Counted from the first letter of the stretch, positions 53,579 to 63,693 are shown. The stretch is DNA of 64,000 nucleotides from Paenibacillus amylolyticus (GCF_029689945.1 NZ_CP121451.1:62001-126000), one strand, 5' to 3'. A program made the numbers and translations. Notes: generated by a model not told the origin, from the letters alone.

Positions 53579-55404
53579 TTACATTAAATTTTTTAAGGAG
53601 TTAGAATACTGTTCTTTGAACATAGTCCAACACTCTTCATTTTTAGCCCATTGTGTAACATTTCGTTCTCCAGCGGATATACGTAAATGATCCAATGCTG
53701 CTTTAGCTATTGTTTGAACACAGCGTTCCCATTCCGAAGATAATTGTTGTTTTTTCCAGATATATTCTATATCGATTTGATTTTTATATAGATGTTTCAT
53801 CATGGCAACAGTGTAGTAAACTACGTTTGCTTTATAGCCTTTTAAATTCATATTTTCTACAATACTTTTTACGTAATTATTGATAATACAGTAAGAAATT
53901 AAATGTGTATAGAAGGATTCATCAATACTTTTAATTTTGTCACTATCTGATAAATCATGCTTCCAATATTCACTATTTAATGCCATGAATTTTGTAAAGG
54001 CTTCTTCGCCACCTTTACTTGAAACATGTGGGTAACCATGCCAGGACATAAAATACTTTGCAATATCTACTTTCCCTAAAACAAGTTCTTTGGGGTATAC
54101 CTTTTTGAATTCATTCTGTTCTTTCCCTTTTTTTCGCCGGCCGATATCAACCATGTATTGACCACGTGCACGTTCAAAGTACCATTTAGACTCTTCTTTT
54201 CGTCCATCTTGGCTAGGAATCCATATATTACGTGAGTATTTTTCAATATCTGAAAGGAAGCGAGTATTTGCTAATAAATCAGATTTGTTGATCTTATTCT
54301 GTGTATTGGCATACTCGGATATTTTTGAGATCATTTCATCTTCTAACAGATAGCTATCTTCGACATTTTTAGTATCAGTATCTATATGGATAATAGTTAA
54401 CTTTGCTTGAATAAACACTTCATCCAACGGCACATCATTTTTAAAAGCTTGATGAATTGAAGCGGTAGTTTGACCACCATTTACAATTTGCCAGCTCTTC
54501 AAGCTTTTAATCCGATATAAATTTGAATCATTAACTTGTTCAATATCTCCACATTTCGCTACTGTAGAAATTCCATTGTTATAAGCAACAAATAAATCCC
54601 GTTGTTTGGGATTTTTTAAAGTGTCCCTTATTCCCTTGTTAGTACCACCACGTGCTTGTAAAATGATCGTACATTTCGTTCAACTAATTTTGGTCCGAAT
54701 TCATCATATAATTGTGCTAATATATGTGCTGGAACATAACCAATATAGCAATCAATACCAAGATTAATAGTGTCTGTTGACAGCTTAGGAACTTTCATCA
54801 TCTCAAAGTATGTTCCGTATTTACTAAAGTCAATTTCAAAGTCTCTAATTCCTTGCTCAGCTTCAGTTAATTTATAGATGCGGTCCATATCCCATACATA
54901 AACATTTACATTAGGTATACCAGAAATAGCTAAATCAACAGGCTTATTAGATGTGTAGAAGCGATTTGTCACAACATAGATATTTACTTCTTCTAATTCA
55001 TTTTGAATATCTAAAATATGTTTTGCTAAGTTAGCAACTTCCAAAGTTCGCTCTGCATAAGTATGAAAGGACTTTGCATTTGTGAAAAAACGCTTTGCTC
55101 GTGTAGCGACTTCTTGAACAGCTGTTTTTGTTATTTGAGGTAGAGAATTTTCATCATATTCAATATCATAGTCCACTACATAAAGATTTAATGAATTACT
55201 TGCTTCTGAATAAAGATAACCATTTAGTTGGACCTTTGCATTTGAATTTCCAAAGTAAAAAACAGTTGGCTCATCTTCTTCCGAAATAAAGGGCAGAATT
55301 GCTTCTAGGAATGGGGTTTGGCGACTGCCGATTGCAGCGCCGCGCCTTTCAACAGCCTCCATAAATTCGTTGAAAAACTCTAATTTCAGTTGAAATTCGT
55401 TCAT
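53579..55404 (-). pseudogene. AIPR (abortive infection phage resistance) family protein, one frameshift
   Basis: About 608 residues when repaired. The AIPR signature is clear: FVAYNNGISTVA and IVNGGQTTASIHQAF, then ISEYANTQNKINKSDLLAN. The N-terminal part is helical, followed by an alpha/beta region (NIYVVTNRFYTS, VWDMDRIYKL). AIPR proteins occur with restriction-type systems and are linked to phage exclusion; the molecular activity is not settled. One T is missing near 54660; repaired it reads RSFLQARGGTNKGIRD. It is the last gene of the operon, starting nine bases after the DUF4420 stop. It is intact apart from that slip, so function is plausible. Confidence 0.85.
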
Positions 55405-55413
55405 CTTTCACAC

Positions 55414-56433
55414 TCATCTTCCATTGTTAAAATAGTATACATCTTGAGAATCCACCTTGAACTCTTCACAATGAGATAAATCTACAGAATAAGATACATA
55501 TGAAACGCCTTTTGGTAACATATTAGGCGTTAACTTAGGAAATTCATCATTTACTTTATACGCCAGATCCTCCAGTACAGAGAATTTATTTTCCGTATAA
55601 TCCTCTTTAATAATACGAAGTTCCAACAACAAATTTTCTAGCGATACAATAGTTGAAGGTGCTCTATTGCTTAAACTATCGGTGATATCCGTTAAAAGAT
55701 TGAGTATGCTTTCTCCTTCAACATCAGATATCTCAACACGTAAAACATATAGATATAAATTTTTAATAATAGGTGTTACTTCTAACTGACGTTCACTAGA
55801 AATACGTATATCTTCTCGAATTTTTGGACAGATTGTTTTTATCTCTACTCCGGTTTTAGCAGCAACATAATCTATCCTGTTCATTAATGGACCTTTCCAA
55901 TGATCGATAATTGTTGGTGGCGCATCTGGAAACTTATTGAGCCATGCTCTAAAGAAATATAATTCTCCATAAAGCCCCATTTGCTCTTCAAGTGTCAATT
56001 TACTCTCTCGTTTACGCATGAAAAAGTTTTTCCATTGGTCTAATATTGTGTAGAGAGTAGAAAATAAGTCTTCTTCTAAATTATGAATGATATTATCATA
56101 GATACTTTGAATGACATTATTAAAAATTTCAATACTTTGATCGGGCTCTTGATATAAAACCAGCATCTTTTTTTCTGTTAGTGGTCCGATTTTTTTGTGA
56201 AATTCTTCTTTAATAGTTAAACCTCGCCATTTTGGAAAAGTTCTCATTTTCTCTTTGGACCAATTTTCTTGGGTTACATCGATATAAAGTCTACGCTCTT
56301 TTGTTAATGAATCTACGCCAATCATCAGACAAGGTCTTTTAAAATGAATCGTCTTTAGCTTATAAATAGCTTCACTTTCAGTAGGATCAATTTGAATCAG
56401 CAATTCATTAAAAGCATCCGTAATGTTTTTCAT
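55414..56433 (-). CDS. PD-(D/E)XK motif protein (DUF4420)
   Basis: A 339-residue protein with a restriction-endonuclease-like core. The active-site pattern is visible: Glu in GELYFFRAWL near 157, Asp in NRIDYVAAKTG near 187 and ExK in GVEIKT near 195, followed by SSERQL. It would be the nuclease, or a DNA-binding decoy, of the MORC/Z1 system. ATG at 56433 overlaps the Z1 stop by four bases. It is AT-rich like the whole operon. No frameshift. Confidence 0.85.
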   Translation of the reverse strand: MKNITDAFNELLIQIDPTESEAIYKLKTIHFKRPCLMIGVDSLTKERRLYIDVTQENWSKEKMRTFPKWRGLTIKEEFHKKIGPLTEKKMLVLYQEPDQSIEIFNNVIQSIYDNIIHNLEEDLFSTLYTILDQWKNFFMRKRESKLTLEEQMGLYGELYFFRAWLNKFPDAPPTIIDHWKGPLMNRIDYVAAKTGVEIKTICPKIREDIRISSERQLEVTPIIKNLYLYVLRVEISDVEGESILNLLTDITDSLSNRAPSTIVSLENLLLELRIIKEDYTENKFSVLEDLAYKVNDEFPKLTPNMLPKGVSYVSYSVDLSHCEEFKVDSQDVYYFNNGR

Positions 56434-59147
56434 TCATTAATCTCCTTTTCATCAATAACTGTTTTATTTTTTACGTATCTTTGTCGTGCTTCAACAATTT
56501 CCCCCTTTAGATTTTCTTTGTAGACTCTAGGAAAGTCAAAAGCGATACCAATTGGTACTAAGTCCTCATTAAATTCATGACCCAGTTTATTAAATGCAGG
56601 AATATGTGGATGTAAAGGATAGATTAGTAGTAATGGGTTTGAGTCATCGCGAATTTGTTGACCATCTAAATCGATGAAATTTTGATTACTAGAAACAATT
56701 GCTCCAAGGTCAATAAAATTAGAATTAGGCTGGCTCTTATCTTTTTCTACACTTCGTAATACAGCACTTTCCACTTTAATACTACCTAAATTCACAGAAA
56801 TTGGTGTCAAGTTGAAGCCTTCGGCAATTTTATCTTTTACAACTTGGCGATTAAATTCTCCTCTTGTTGTATCGATAATAACTACATTAAAGTTCAAATA
56901 ATTTCCTTGTGAAATCTGTTTCTGAATAGATTCACGAATTTTACGAGAGTCTACAACAGTTGCTGATGAAACAGTTTGGTATTTTTTCAGAAATTCAATA
57001 ATATGTTGAGTTGACACACCTTTGGCTATATGATAATTTGTTCGTTTCTTACTATTACCTTCCATAAAATCGAAATCATTAATATTATTCACTAGATTCA
57101 CTGTAGCTTCCATATTAGTCTTATAAAAATCTAAGTGACTCTCAAATGAACGTGTTTGAGGTGTAGAGCCTCCATAATATAATAGAAATTCTGCTGTTTT
57201 CATTTTTGAAGGGCTTGTTACATCCATATAATCATGCCCGAGTACGGAAACAGCGTAGTCATAAGGAGTAAGAACTTTGTGTTTTGCTAGCCATTCAAAT
57301 TCTTTGCGAACTTCTACCATCACTTCTGCTAGATGTTCAAAGTTTGATGCAATTTGTTGAGAAGTGTAAATGCGACAAAGATCCATATAATCATTTCGGA
57401 AGCCAAACCAGCGCCCCATTTGTAAAAGAGAATCATACATGCTTGTTCCACGATAGTAGTAGGAGATAGTTAAACCATCTAACGTCAAGCCTCGGGATAA
57501 TTTATTACCACCAATTGCAATTACATTCCATCCATTTTCTTTTCGTGAATCATAATCTAGAATATCTTTACTTTCACCATTAATAGCAAGAATGTCTATT
57601 TTCCCCAAAATATTTTTAATTTCTGTATAAACAACTACCCAATCAAAAATTGGAAAGCAATGTTGAGTATTTATTTCATTAAATGATTTTTGTACTTCTA
57701 CAAAATCTTTGATATATAATTTTTGTAAGTGATTGATTGCTTCATCATTTGATGAATAAAGAACTTCATTGGAAAATTCTTCAAAGTAAGACTCTACCAC
57801 TTTTTTAAGTTCAAATTGAATATCTGTTAAGTGAGAGGCATGGATTAACATTGAATTATGTTCTTTTTCTTGACCACGTAAATTTCGAACTGCAGTGGCA
57901 ATGATAAAGCTTTGAATAGCTTGTTTCATTGAATATGGTACAAAATTAATTAGTTCTACATGATCTTTATTCTTTATTTTATTAAATAAATCTAAATCAT
58001 CTTGATCTAGGTGTCGAATATATAGAGGTTTGTCATCTTCTTCATAACCTGTTACATTGAAATATTCTTCTGGACCACAATATCCCTCTGGTTTGGGTAA
58101 TGCGACAATAAAATCTTTTGGATATAAATCTTCTTGAGCTTCCTCATTATTTGATCGAGAATCAATGAGTAGATTTGCAAATGGAGTTGCGGTATAACCT
58201 ACGTATGATTTGCGATTAAATTGGTTTAAAAGGCGACGGATTAAGCCATTAATTGTTTTAGGATCTTCATTAGAATCGGCTGTGTTGACTGATGCTTGAT
58301 CTGCCTCGTCATCAATTACTAATACAGGAACGTTACGATAATCTGCTGATAAGTTGCAGCATGCTTCAATTACTTCATTTAATGTTTCAAGAACATCTTT
58401 ATTCTTTTTAACAACCATTAAATTAGGTACATCTAAATTGCGACGTTGCTCAAGGACCTTAATGGAAATATCATTTTCGACAGTAGTCCATGTTTGTACT
58501 AAAGCCCCTTTATTTGAAATTGAAGCGACGCCAGAGGCCGCGCCGGTTACTTTATCAATCACACCAACGACTTCTTTTTCAAGACGTAACTGTGTCTGTG
58601 ATCTTAAGTCATTGTGCATACCAGCTAGTACAATAACTAATTTGTAGCCAACATCATAAGCTTTATTAATTAATCCCGTAAAGTTTGCTGTTTTACCAGA
58701 CTGTACATATCCTAATACTAATCCTCTAGAATTAAATTCTTGTTGTTTATTAGGATTTCCAATACTTTTTAAAATTTCATTAGTTGTTGTATCGATTGTC
58801 CTAATCGTATCAATTGGCCAATGTTTAACCTCTTCCAGATATTTAGAATATCGAACCCAATAATAACCGAATTTCATTTCTTCATCTGCCCATGCACTAT
58901 CCTTAGTCGCGCGAATTACACTCGTTGGTTGGATAACAATCTCTCGGACATGATTATCATATATTTCTAATAACCATTCTTCTAGCTGTTCTTCTGTCAA
59001 ATCTTGATACTTCTTTTTAATTTTCGTCTTTGCAGCAATAATTGCTGTATCAGCTGCATCTTCGTTATTTAATAATAGAAGCATTTTATATGTGTCAACA
59101 AATAGTTTTTCCAACTCATTATTAACAGACTCTAATGTATTAATCAT
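56430..59147 (-). CDS. Z1-domain superfamily II helicase-like ATPase
   Basis: A 905-residue protein. The P loop is GYVQSGKT near 145, the Walker B-type box VIDDEADQAS near 280, motif III GYTATPFANLL near 316, the Z1-specific region GGNKLSRGLTLDG near 555 and the Arg-finger region LLQMGRWFGFR near 576. Z1 proteins are helicase or translocase-like ATPases encoded beside MORC-type GHKL ATPases in predicted restriction systems. It would move on or remodel DNA for the nuclease. It overlaps the MORC gene (8 bases) upstream and the DUF4420 gene (4 bases) downstream. Intact. Confidence 0.9.
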   Translation of the reverse strand: MINTLESVNNELEKLFVDTYKMLLLLNNEDAADTAIIAAKTKIKKKYQDLTEEQLEEWLLEIYDNHVREIVIQPTSVIRATKDSAWADEEMKFGYYWVRYSKYLEEVKHWPIDTIRTIDTTTNEILKSIGNPNKQQEFNSRGLVLGYVQSGKTANFTGLINKAYDVGYKLVIVLAGMHNDLRSQTQLRLEKEVVGVIDKVTGAASGVASISNKGALVQTWTTVENDISIKVLEQRRNLDVPNLMVVKKNKDVLETLNEVIEACCNLSADYRNVPVLVIDDEADQASVNTADSNEDPKTINGLIRRLLNQFNRKSYVGYTATPFANLLIDSRSNNEEAQEDLYPKDFIVALPKPEGYCGPEEYFNVTGYEEDDKPLYIRHLDQDDLDLFNKIKNKDHVELINFVPYSMKQAIQSFIIATAVRNLRGQEKEHNSMLIHASHLTDIQFELKKVVESYFEEFSNEVLYSSNDEAINHLQKLYIKDFVEVQKSFNEINTQHCFPIFDWVVVYTEIKNILGKIDILAINGESKDILDYDSRKENGWNVIAIGGNKLSRGLTLDGLTISYYYRGTSMYDSLLQMGRWFGFRNDYMDLCRIYTSQQIASNFEHLAEVMVEVRKEFEWLAKHKVLTPYDYAVSVLGHDYMDVTSPSKMKTAEFLLYYGGSTPQTRSFESHLDFYKTNMEATVNLVNNINDFDFMEGNSKKRTNYHIAKGVSTQHIIEFLKKYQTVSSATVVDSRKIRESIQKQISQGNYLNFNVVIIDTTRGEFNRQVVKDKIAEGFNLTPISVNLGSIKVESAVLRSVEKDKSQPNSNFIDLGAIVSSNQNFIDLDGQQIRDDSNPLLLIYPLHPHIPAFNKLGHEFNEDLVPIGIAFDFPRVYKENLKGEIVEARQRYVKNKTVIDEKEINE

Positions 59148-60645
59148 CTATAACATCCTCTACTATAATTTTCTCTAAGGTATTTCTGCTAACGGATCCA
59201 AATTGTGGGAAAATCATAAGAGATTCAACCAACTCATCAAGATGCATTTCTGGATTCTTTTTCAATAATTCTTCTGAAATCAAAATCAATATATTTTTCA
59301 ATTTAAAATCTAAAGATTCTTCATCATTGTGGATTAGTTGCTCTATTTCAAATAAATTCATTGGTGATCCAAGTTCAATTAAGTTTAAATATACATTTAA
59401 TTGTTTACTAGTCTCGTCGTCTATATTATTCAGAATATCATTTAAGATAGGGTGAAGCCTGTTTAAAACATACTTACTATGGCTGTTATCATTTTCTAGC
59501 TCCCATGTATTTAGGGTGCCAATAGTTCTTTTTGTCTTAGATCCGGATGCTCGTTTAGTACGATATAACATAATATCTTGAGATATCTGACGATAAAATC
59601 TACCGATGGATTCTAGATTTTCTTTTGCTTCTTCAGGAATGGAAATGCTAGATTTTTTAATGTCAATTTTCCAATCATCATCAGAAGCATTTAAAAAATC
59701 TACTCGTATTCGAACTAGATCATAAATACTTTCTTTTTTGAATAGACCTAGCCAATCTCCGAATGTAACAAGCCTATTTTCACGATAAATATAAAAGCCT
59801 TGATGTTCACGCCAGCCCCTAATACCTCCAGCTAGAGAAAATTCTGTACTATTATAATTTGAGGGGTGTGGTAATACATATGGCCTTACTATTACTCGTT
59901 TTCCATTCACACGGAAGGCTTGCTTTTCACCTTCTATTATCTTTTCTCGTATAGCTTCGGGCATATCTGATAAGAACGGGTCCCAACCATTCAGTGGATT
60001 AGTATTAATTGTTATGGATAAGTTATCATTTAAAAGAAGGTGATAAACTAATTCTAAATATTCACGGATTCTTTTAATTTTTGCAAAAAAACTATTCTTT
60101 TTTAAAGGAGAAAATGTTCCAGCTTTCGAAAAGCGATCCAATTTATCTATATAAACAATAGTTCCACTTTCACCTTCAATAATAGGTAATTGTTGGAGAA
60201 TACCTTCAGGTACTTTCTTATATAAATACCATTTATTATGTTCACTTACTAAATCCAAGTCCCAGCAACGTTCCGATAAGATGCCGTTTTTCTTTGAAAT
60301 AACACATACTCTTTTGCCTAAAGAAAAGCTTGCTGTTTTAAGTCCCATTCCGAAACGTCCTAATTCATTTTTGTCTCGTTCTTCTCGAGGATCTTTAGAG
60401 CCGATTGTCATTGCTTTTTGTAATTCATCATTGTCCATTCCACTTCCATTATCCTTGATTAATATGTATCCATCACCATCACCATCACCATCGCCATATT
60501 CAAATTTCAAGTCGATAGCTGAAGCATGTGCATCAATACTATTATCAACAATATCTGCAATAGCTGTTTGAGATTTATAGCCGATATTTCGTAAAGCATG
60601 AATAACAGGAGCAGCTGCTGGTTGAGTGAGAATAGTACTGTCCAT
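59140..60645 (-). CDS. MORC-like GHKL ATPase (MutL/Hsp90 fold)
   Basis: A 501-residue protein. The Bergerat fold shows all boxes: N box ADIVDNSIDA near 33, G1 DNGSGM near 63, G2 GRFGMGLKTASF near 97 and G3 GESGTIVYI near 165. An S5-like second domain follows (IYRENRLVTFGDW, VRIRVDFLNASDDDWKIDIKKSS), as in eukaryotic MORC proteins. ATP binding would drive clamp-like closure on DNA. A (GD)4 stretch at about 49-57 sits in the loop between N and G1 boxes, encoded by a hexanucleotide repeat. ATG at 60645 has AGGAG nine bases upstream; an in-frame TTG at 60654 touches that site. First gene of the operon. Confidence 0.9.
   Translation of the reverse strand: MDSTILTQPAAAPVIHALRNIGYKSQTAIADIVDNSIDAHASAIDLKFEYGDGDGDGDGYILIKDNGSGMDNDELQKAMTIGSKDPREERDKNELGRFGMGLKTASFSLGKRVCVISKKNGILSERCWDLDLVSEHNKWYLYKKVPEGILQQLPIIEGESGTIVYIDKLDRFSKAGTFSPLKKNSFFAKIKRIREYLELVYHLLLNDNLSITINTNPLNGWDPFLSDMPEAIREKIIEGEKQAFRVNGKRVIVRPYVLPHPSNYNSTEFSLAGGIRGWREHQGFYIYRENRLVTFGDWLGLFKKESIYDLVRIRVDFLNASDDDWKIDIKKSSISIPEEAKENLESIGRFYRQISQDIMLYRTKRASGSKTKRTIGTLNTWELENDNSHSKYVLNRLHPILNDILNNIDDETSKQLNVYLNLIELGSPMNLFEIEQLIHNDEESLDFKLKNILILISEELLKKNPEMHLDELVESLMIFPQFGSVSRNTLEKIIVEDVIDD
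60472..60495. repeat. Hexanucleotide tandem repeat inside the MORC gene
   Basis: Four units of ATCACC on the plus strand (the last ATCGCC), read as alternating Gly-Asp codons on the minus strand. Changes in copy number would lengthen or shorten a loop by two residues without breaking the frame. Confidence 0.85.
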
Positions 60646-60724
60646 ATATTCCAACTCCTAATTTATAAAATAATAACAAAATATCATATAATGGTTAAAA
60701 CTCTGAAGCGCGTTAAACTCTTTG

Positions 60725-61115
60725 CTACACTTCACATTGGAAAAACCTTGCGATACACAGGCATTCAGCCATTTTTCGAATCGTGTTCTCGTTGGTTTTT
60801 AACGGGATTAATTTCGCCTTCTGGAAAGTGGCCGCGGAGCCGACCTGCCAAGAAAAAATGTCGTCTATCGATTCTTGAATCAACCATTCTTTGCCTGGTG
60901 GCGATTTTTTTTTGCAAACGTTAAGTCTTATTTCTCTCTTCATTGGGATTTTTGGTATCCAGTCTCATAGCTTCAACTAGCTCAGAAGTGGCCATTCCAT
61001 TGCCATTATCGGGCATGCAAAAAAACAAGCTCTGGCTCTCCAAACATCTGAATATGTACCTCCGAGGCCCGTCTGTAATACTATTATCTAAAACATCGGC
61101 TATAGCTACAATCAA
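60725..61115 (-). pseudogene. Remnant of a second GHKL ATPase
   Basis: The right part reads IVAIADVLDNSI (N box), PDNGNGMATSELVEAMRL (G1 box) and TKNPNEER, all typical of MORC-like GHKL proteins but of another subgroup than the intact gene next to it. The expected G2 box GRFGxG does not follow. The frame is lost and the left part (NENTIRKMAECLCIARFF) may be the fused C-terminal end. So this is an internally deleted, dead copy, probably from a related defence module. Confidence 0.65.
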
Positions 61116-61308
61116 ATGTATATCCTACTTAACGTAGTGACATTATAAAATTTCTAATGTTTGGAATTACGACTTCTTTTTTTCATATTTACACGCCTTT
61201 ACGCTATGCTTACGGATTATTAAATATTGAATTTAAGAAGGCCTTTGCTTATGTTAATCGGCCAAGGTTTAATTTAAAATTAGTGTACAAACTGCTAAGA
61301 GGTGACAA

Positions 61309-61973
61309 ATGGAAAAAACATCCTTCTTTTTGATTACTCTGAGGCAATGGTTTAAGCAAAATCAAAGGATTTATCCCTGGCGTAATACCAAAAACCCATA
61401 CCACGTACTCATCGCCGAATTTTTACTTCAACAGACCCATGTAAGGAAGGTTGAAGAAGTGTATAATTATCTGCTCTCTAGTTTCCCTACTGTGCAAAAA
61501 CTGTCTAAGGCTTCAGAATCAAAGCTGATTGAAATAATTAGTCCTATTGGTCTAATTTACCGCGCATTTAGAATTAAATCAACAGCTATCCAAATAACTG
61601 CTAATTTTAATGGAAAAGTTCCAGATAAATTTGATACACTAATAAAATTCCCTGGGATTGGAGACTATATTGCCAACGCAGTGCTCTGTTATGCCTATAA
61701 CAAGAACACAGTTCCTATCAATACTAATGTCATTAGATTATTTATTAGGTTCTTTGACCTCACATCTGACAAATCCCCAAATCCCGTCCTAGAACAGATA
61801 AAATACTTGCTTCGAAGATTAGAGACTTGTATATTTTCAACTTTGACTTCAAAACTGCGAATTTAGCTGTATTAGACTTCGCAGGAATCATTTGTACAAC
61901 AGTCAATCCCAAATGTATAGAGTGTCCTCTTAATATTCAATGTAATTATTATATAAAAGAATCCCTGCTCTAA
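61309..61973 (+). pseudogene. HhH-GPD Fe-S DNA glycosylase, MIG/MutY-like, one frameshift
   Basis: About 221 residues when repaired, the length of the archaeal T/G-mismatch glycosylase MIG. It shows RIYPWRNTKNPYHVLIAEFL with Glu37, the helix-hairpin-helix PGIGDYIANAVL with Tyr120 (MIG has Tyr there, MutY has Ser), and a C-terminal 4Fe-4S loop with spacing C-x6-C-x2-C-x5-C (CTTVNPKC, CPLNIQC). The position of the catalytic Asp is Asn138 in PINTNVIR (codon AAT). One G is missing near 61831 (LEDLYIFNFDF), which otherwise ends the frame at 61866. AGAGGTGA precedes ATG. It is convergent with a C5-cytosine methyltransferase, whose deaminated product (T:G) would be its substrate. Confidence 0.75.
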
Positions 61974-61991
61974 CAGAGCAGGGATTCTTTT
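61955..61991. terminator. Perfect bidirectional terminator between glycosylase and methyltransferase
   Basis: A 17-bp stem AAAAGAATCCCTGCTCT / AGAGCAGGGATTCTTTT with a 3-base loop. The glycosylase stop codon lies at the loop and the methyltransferase stop overlaps the other end, so the two genes share it with no spare base. Confidence 0.95.
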
Positions 61992-63670
61992 ATATATCTA
62001 CAGTTTGTGGTGATGTAATTATCTCTTTTAAAGATTTTATTGGAGAATGCCCTAAATAATAGAGAAGTTGATCTGCCACTGCTCTCCCTAACAGAGGTGG
62101 TACCGCGTTCCCTACTTGCTGATATTGAGCATCCTTTGATCCCATAAATACAAAGTTATCAGGGAAAGTTTGTAACCTAGCTGCTTCTCTAATACTTACC
62201 GCCCTATCTTTTACAGGATGGATCCACATAGATTTCCTAATATTCAGAACAGTTCCCGAAGGATTATTATAATTTAAGCGCAGGTATACAGTATTTTGTG
62301 TTCGTTGTGGATTAGAATAAGTACCTTTATATGAATCATCTAAGTGGTGAAAATTTTGTCCCTGTTGCAGCATCTGAAATCTCTGAAGTGCAGTTTCCCT
62401 TGTATCAGTCATAATGTGGTTATGAACATCTCTCGAGCCTGCCTGTAAATACGTTAACAGTGGGTTTGTATTTATCATAGTTGCTTTTGCAAGAGGCTGC
62501 TGATCATCTTCCATAAGAACGTAAGGCCATACATTTTCAAGATCTTCTATCGCATCTTTCACAGTGTAAAATTGTTCCGGATTTCTGATAATTGGCTCAG
62601 GAAGTCTTACTTCATTCTGCTCACACAACTCATTCTTCACACCAACAAGAAACAATCGCTCTCTTAGTTGAGGGGCTCCAAAATTAGCTGAATTTAGAAC
62701 CAGCTGATCCTCGTTGAATTTATAGCCTAAACTCTTAAATTTCGCTTTTAGATAATCTAATACGATGTATGTTTGAAGATTCACAATTATTTCATTATCG
62801 ATTGAATAAAATTGGTCAACTATTAAACCGTTAGTTTCGATCTCTCCGGCTCGCATGATAATCTGCTGTATAATGATAACTTCATTAAGACATGAGAATA
62901 CCTCTTCTAATGGACTCTCCTCATGCTGTAAAAGATCTCTTAACTGCATCCACTTCTCTTTATACGCTGGACACCAATAATAGTCATGTAGTTTTTCCCA
63001 ATTCCCATAAAAATTCTTAATCGCGCTGCGAGTTTTCTTAAGATATAACTCTGCTTCTTTTTTCTTACGGTTTAAGTGATTTAGTTTAGAAAATAGAATC
63101 TTATCCAAGACTTCATACTTTGGAAAAGGGGCACGCAATGATTCATTTAAGAAATCTAACAGCTCAGTCTCTGAGTGAAGTCACTTCCCCTAGAGAAACT
63201 TTTTCTTCAGATGCTACTATGCCCATTCCAACAATCTCCTGCTCATCATGGGATGACAAGAAAAACTTATGTTTACTGGATTTAAGTTCTTTAACATTTT
63301 CTAATACAAAACCATCTGGATTAAGCAATTTTATAGCTTTTACAAATTCTTTAACTAGCTGATTATTAGCCGAGATTAGTGAGGCCTTCTGTCTATTGGC
63401 ATTTGAGAATCCTTGACAAGGCGGTCCTCCAAATACAATATCAACTTTGTCCGTACCTTTTCTCTTACATTCATCTAATATCAAATTGTATTCAACATTT
63501 TGAATATCACCGAATAACTCCACATCAGGATGATTAGCTAAATAAGTCTGTTGAGCTGATGCATTGTTCTCAACTGCCGCTATTATTTCCACATGACCAG
63601 TCTGTATGAAACCTAAACTCAAGCCTCCTGCTCCAGAGAAAAGATCAACAGCCGTTAACTTACCACTCAT
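61990..63670 (-). pseudogene. C5-cytosine DNA methyltransferase (Dcm-type), one frameshift
   Basis: About 560 residues when repaired. Motif I is DLFSGAGGLSLGF, motif IV GGPPCQGFSNANRQ with the catalytic Cys near 81, motif VI ENV near 123, motif VIII QLRERLFLVG near 333 and motif X QQVGNAVPPLLG near 515. About 200 residues between motifs VI and VIII are unusual; the target-recognition region between VIII and X is normal. The frame break lies near 63165 (one extra or two missing bases around CTCAGAGACTGAG), joining SLGEVTS to ETELLDFLNESL. GAGGAGGG lies nine bases before ATG. It would protect host DNA in the MORC/Z1 system. Confidence 0.85.
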
Positions 63671-63693
63671 TTCTGTGAACCCTCCTCAGTCAA

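Noticed and set aside
53579..54502. AIPR C-terminal part as a separate gene
   Set aside because: The frame joins the upstream part through one missing T; the internal ATG has no ribosome binding site.
60472..60495. Possible CRISPR-like repeat
   Set aside because: Only four 6-base units inside a coding region, no spacers.
60281..60571. Plus-strand frame with Ser-Pro repeats
   Set aside because: Antisense shadow of the Gly-Asp repeat of the MORC gene.
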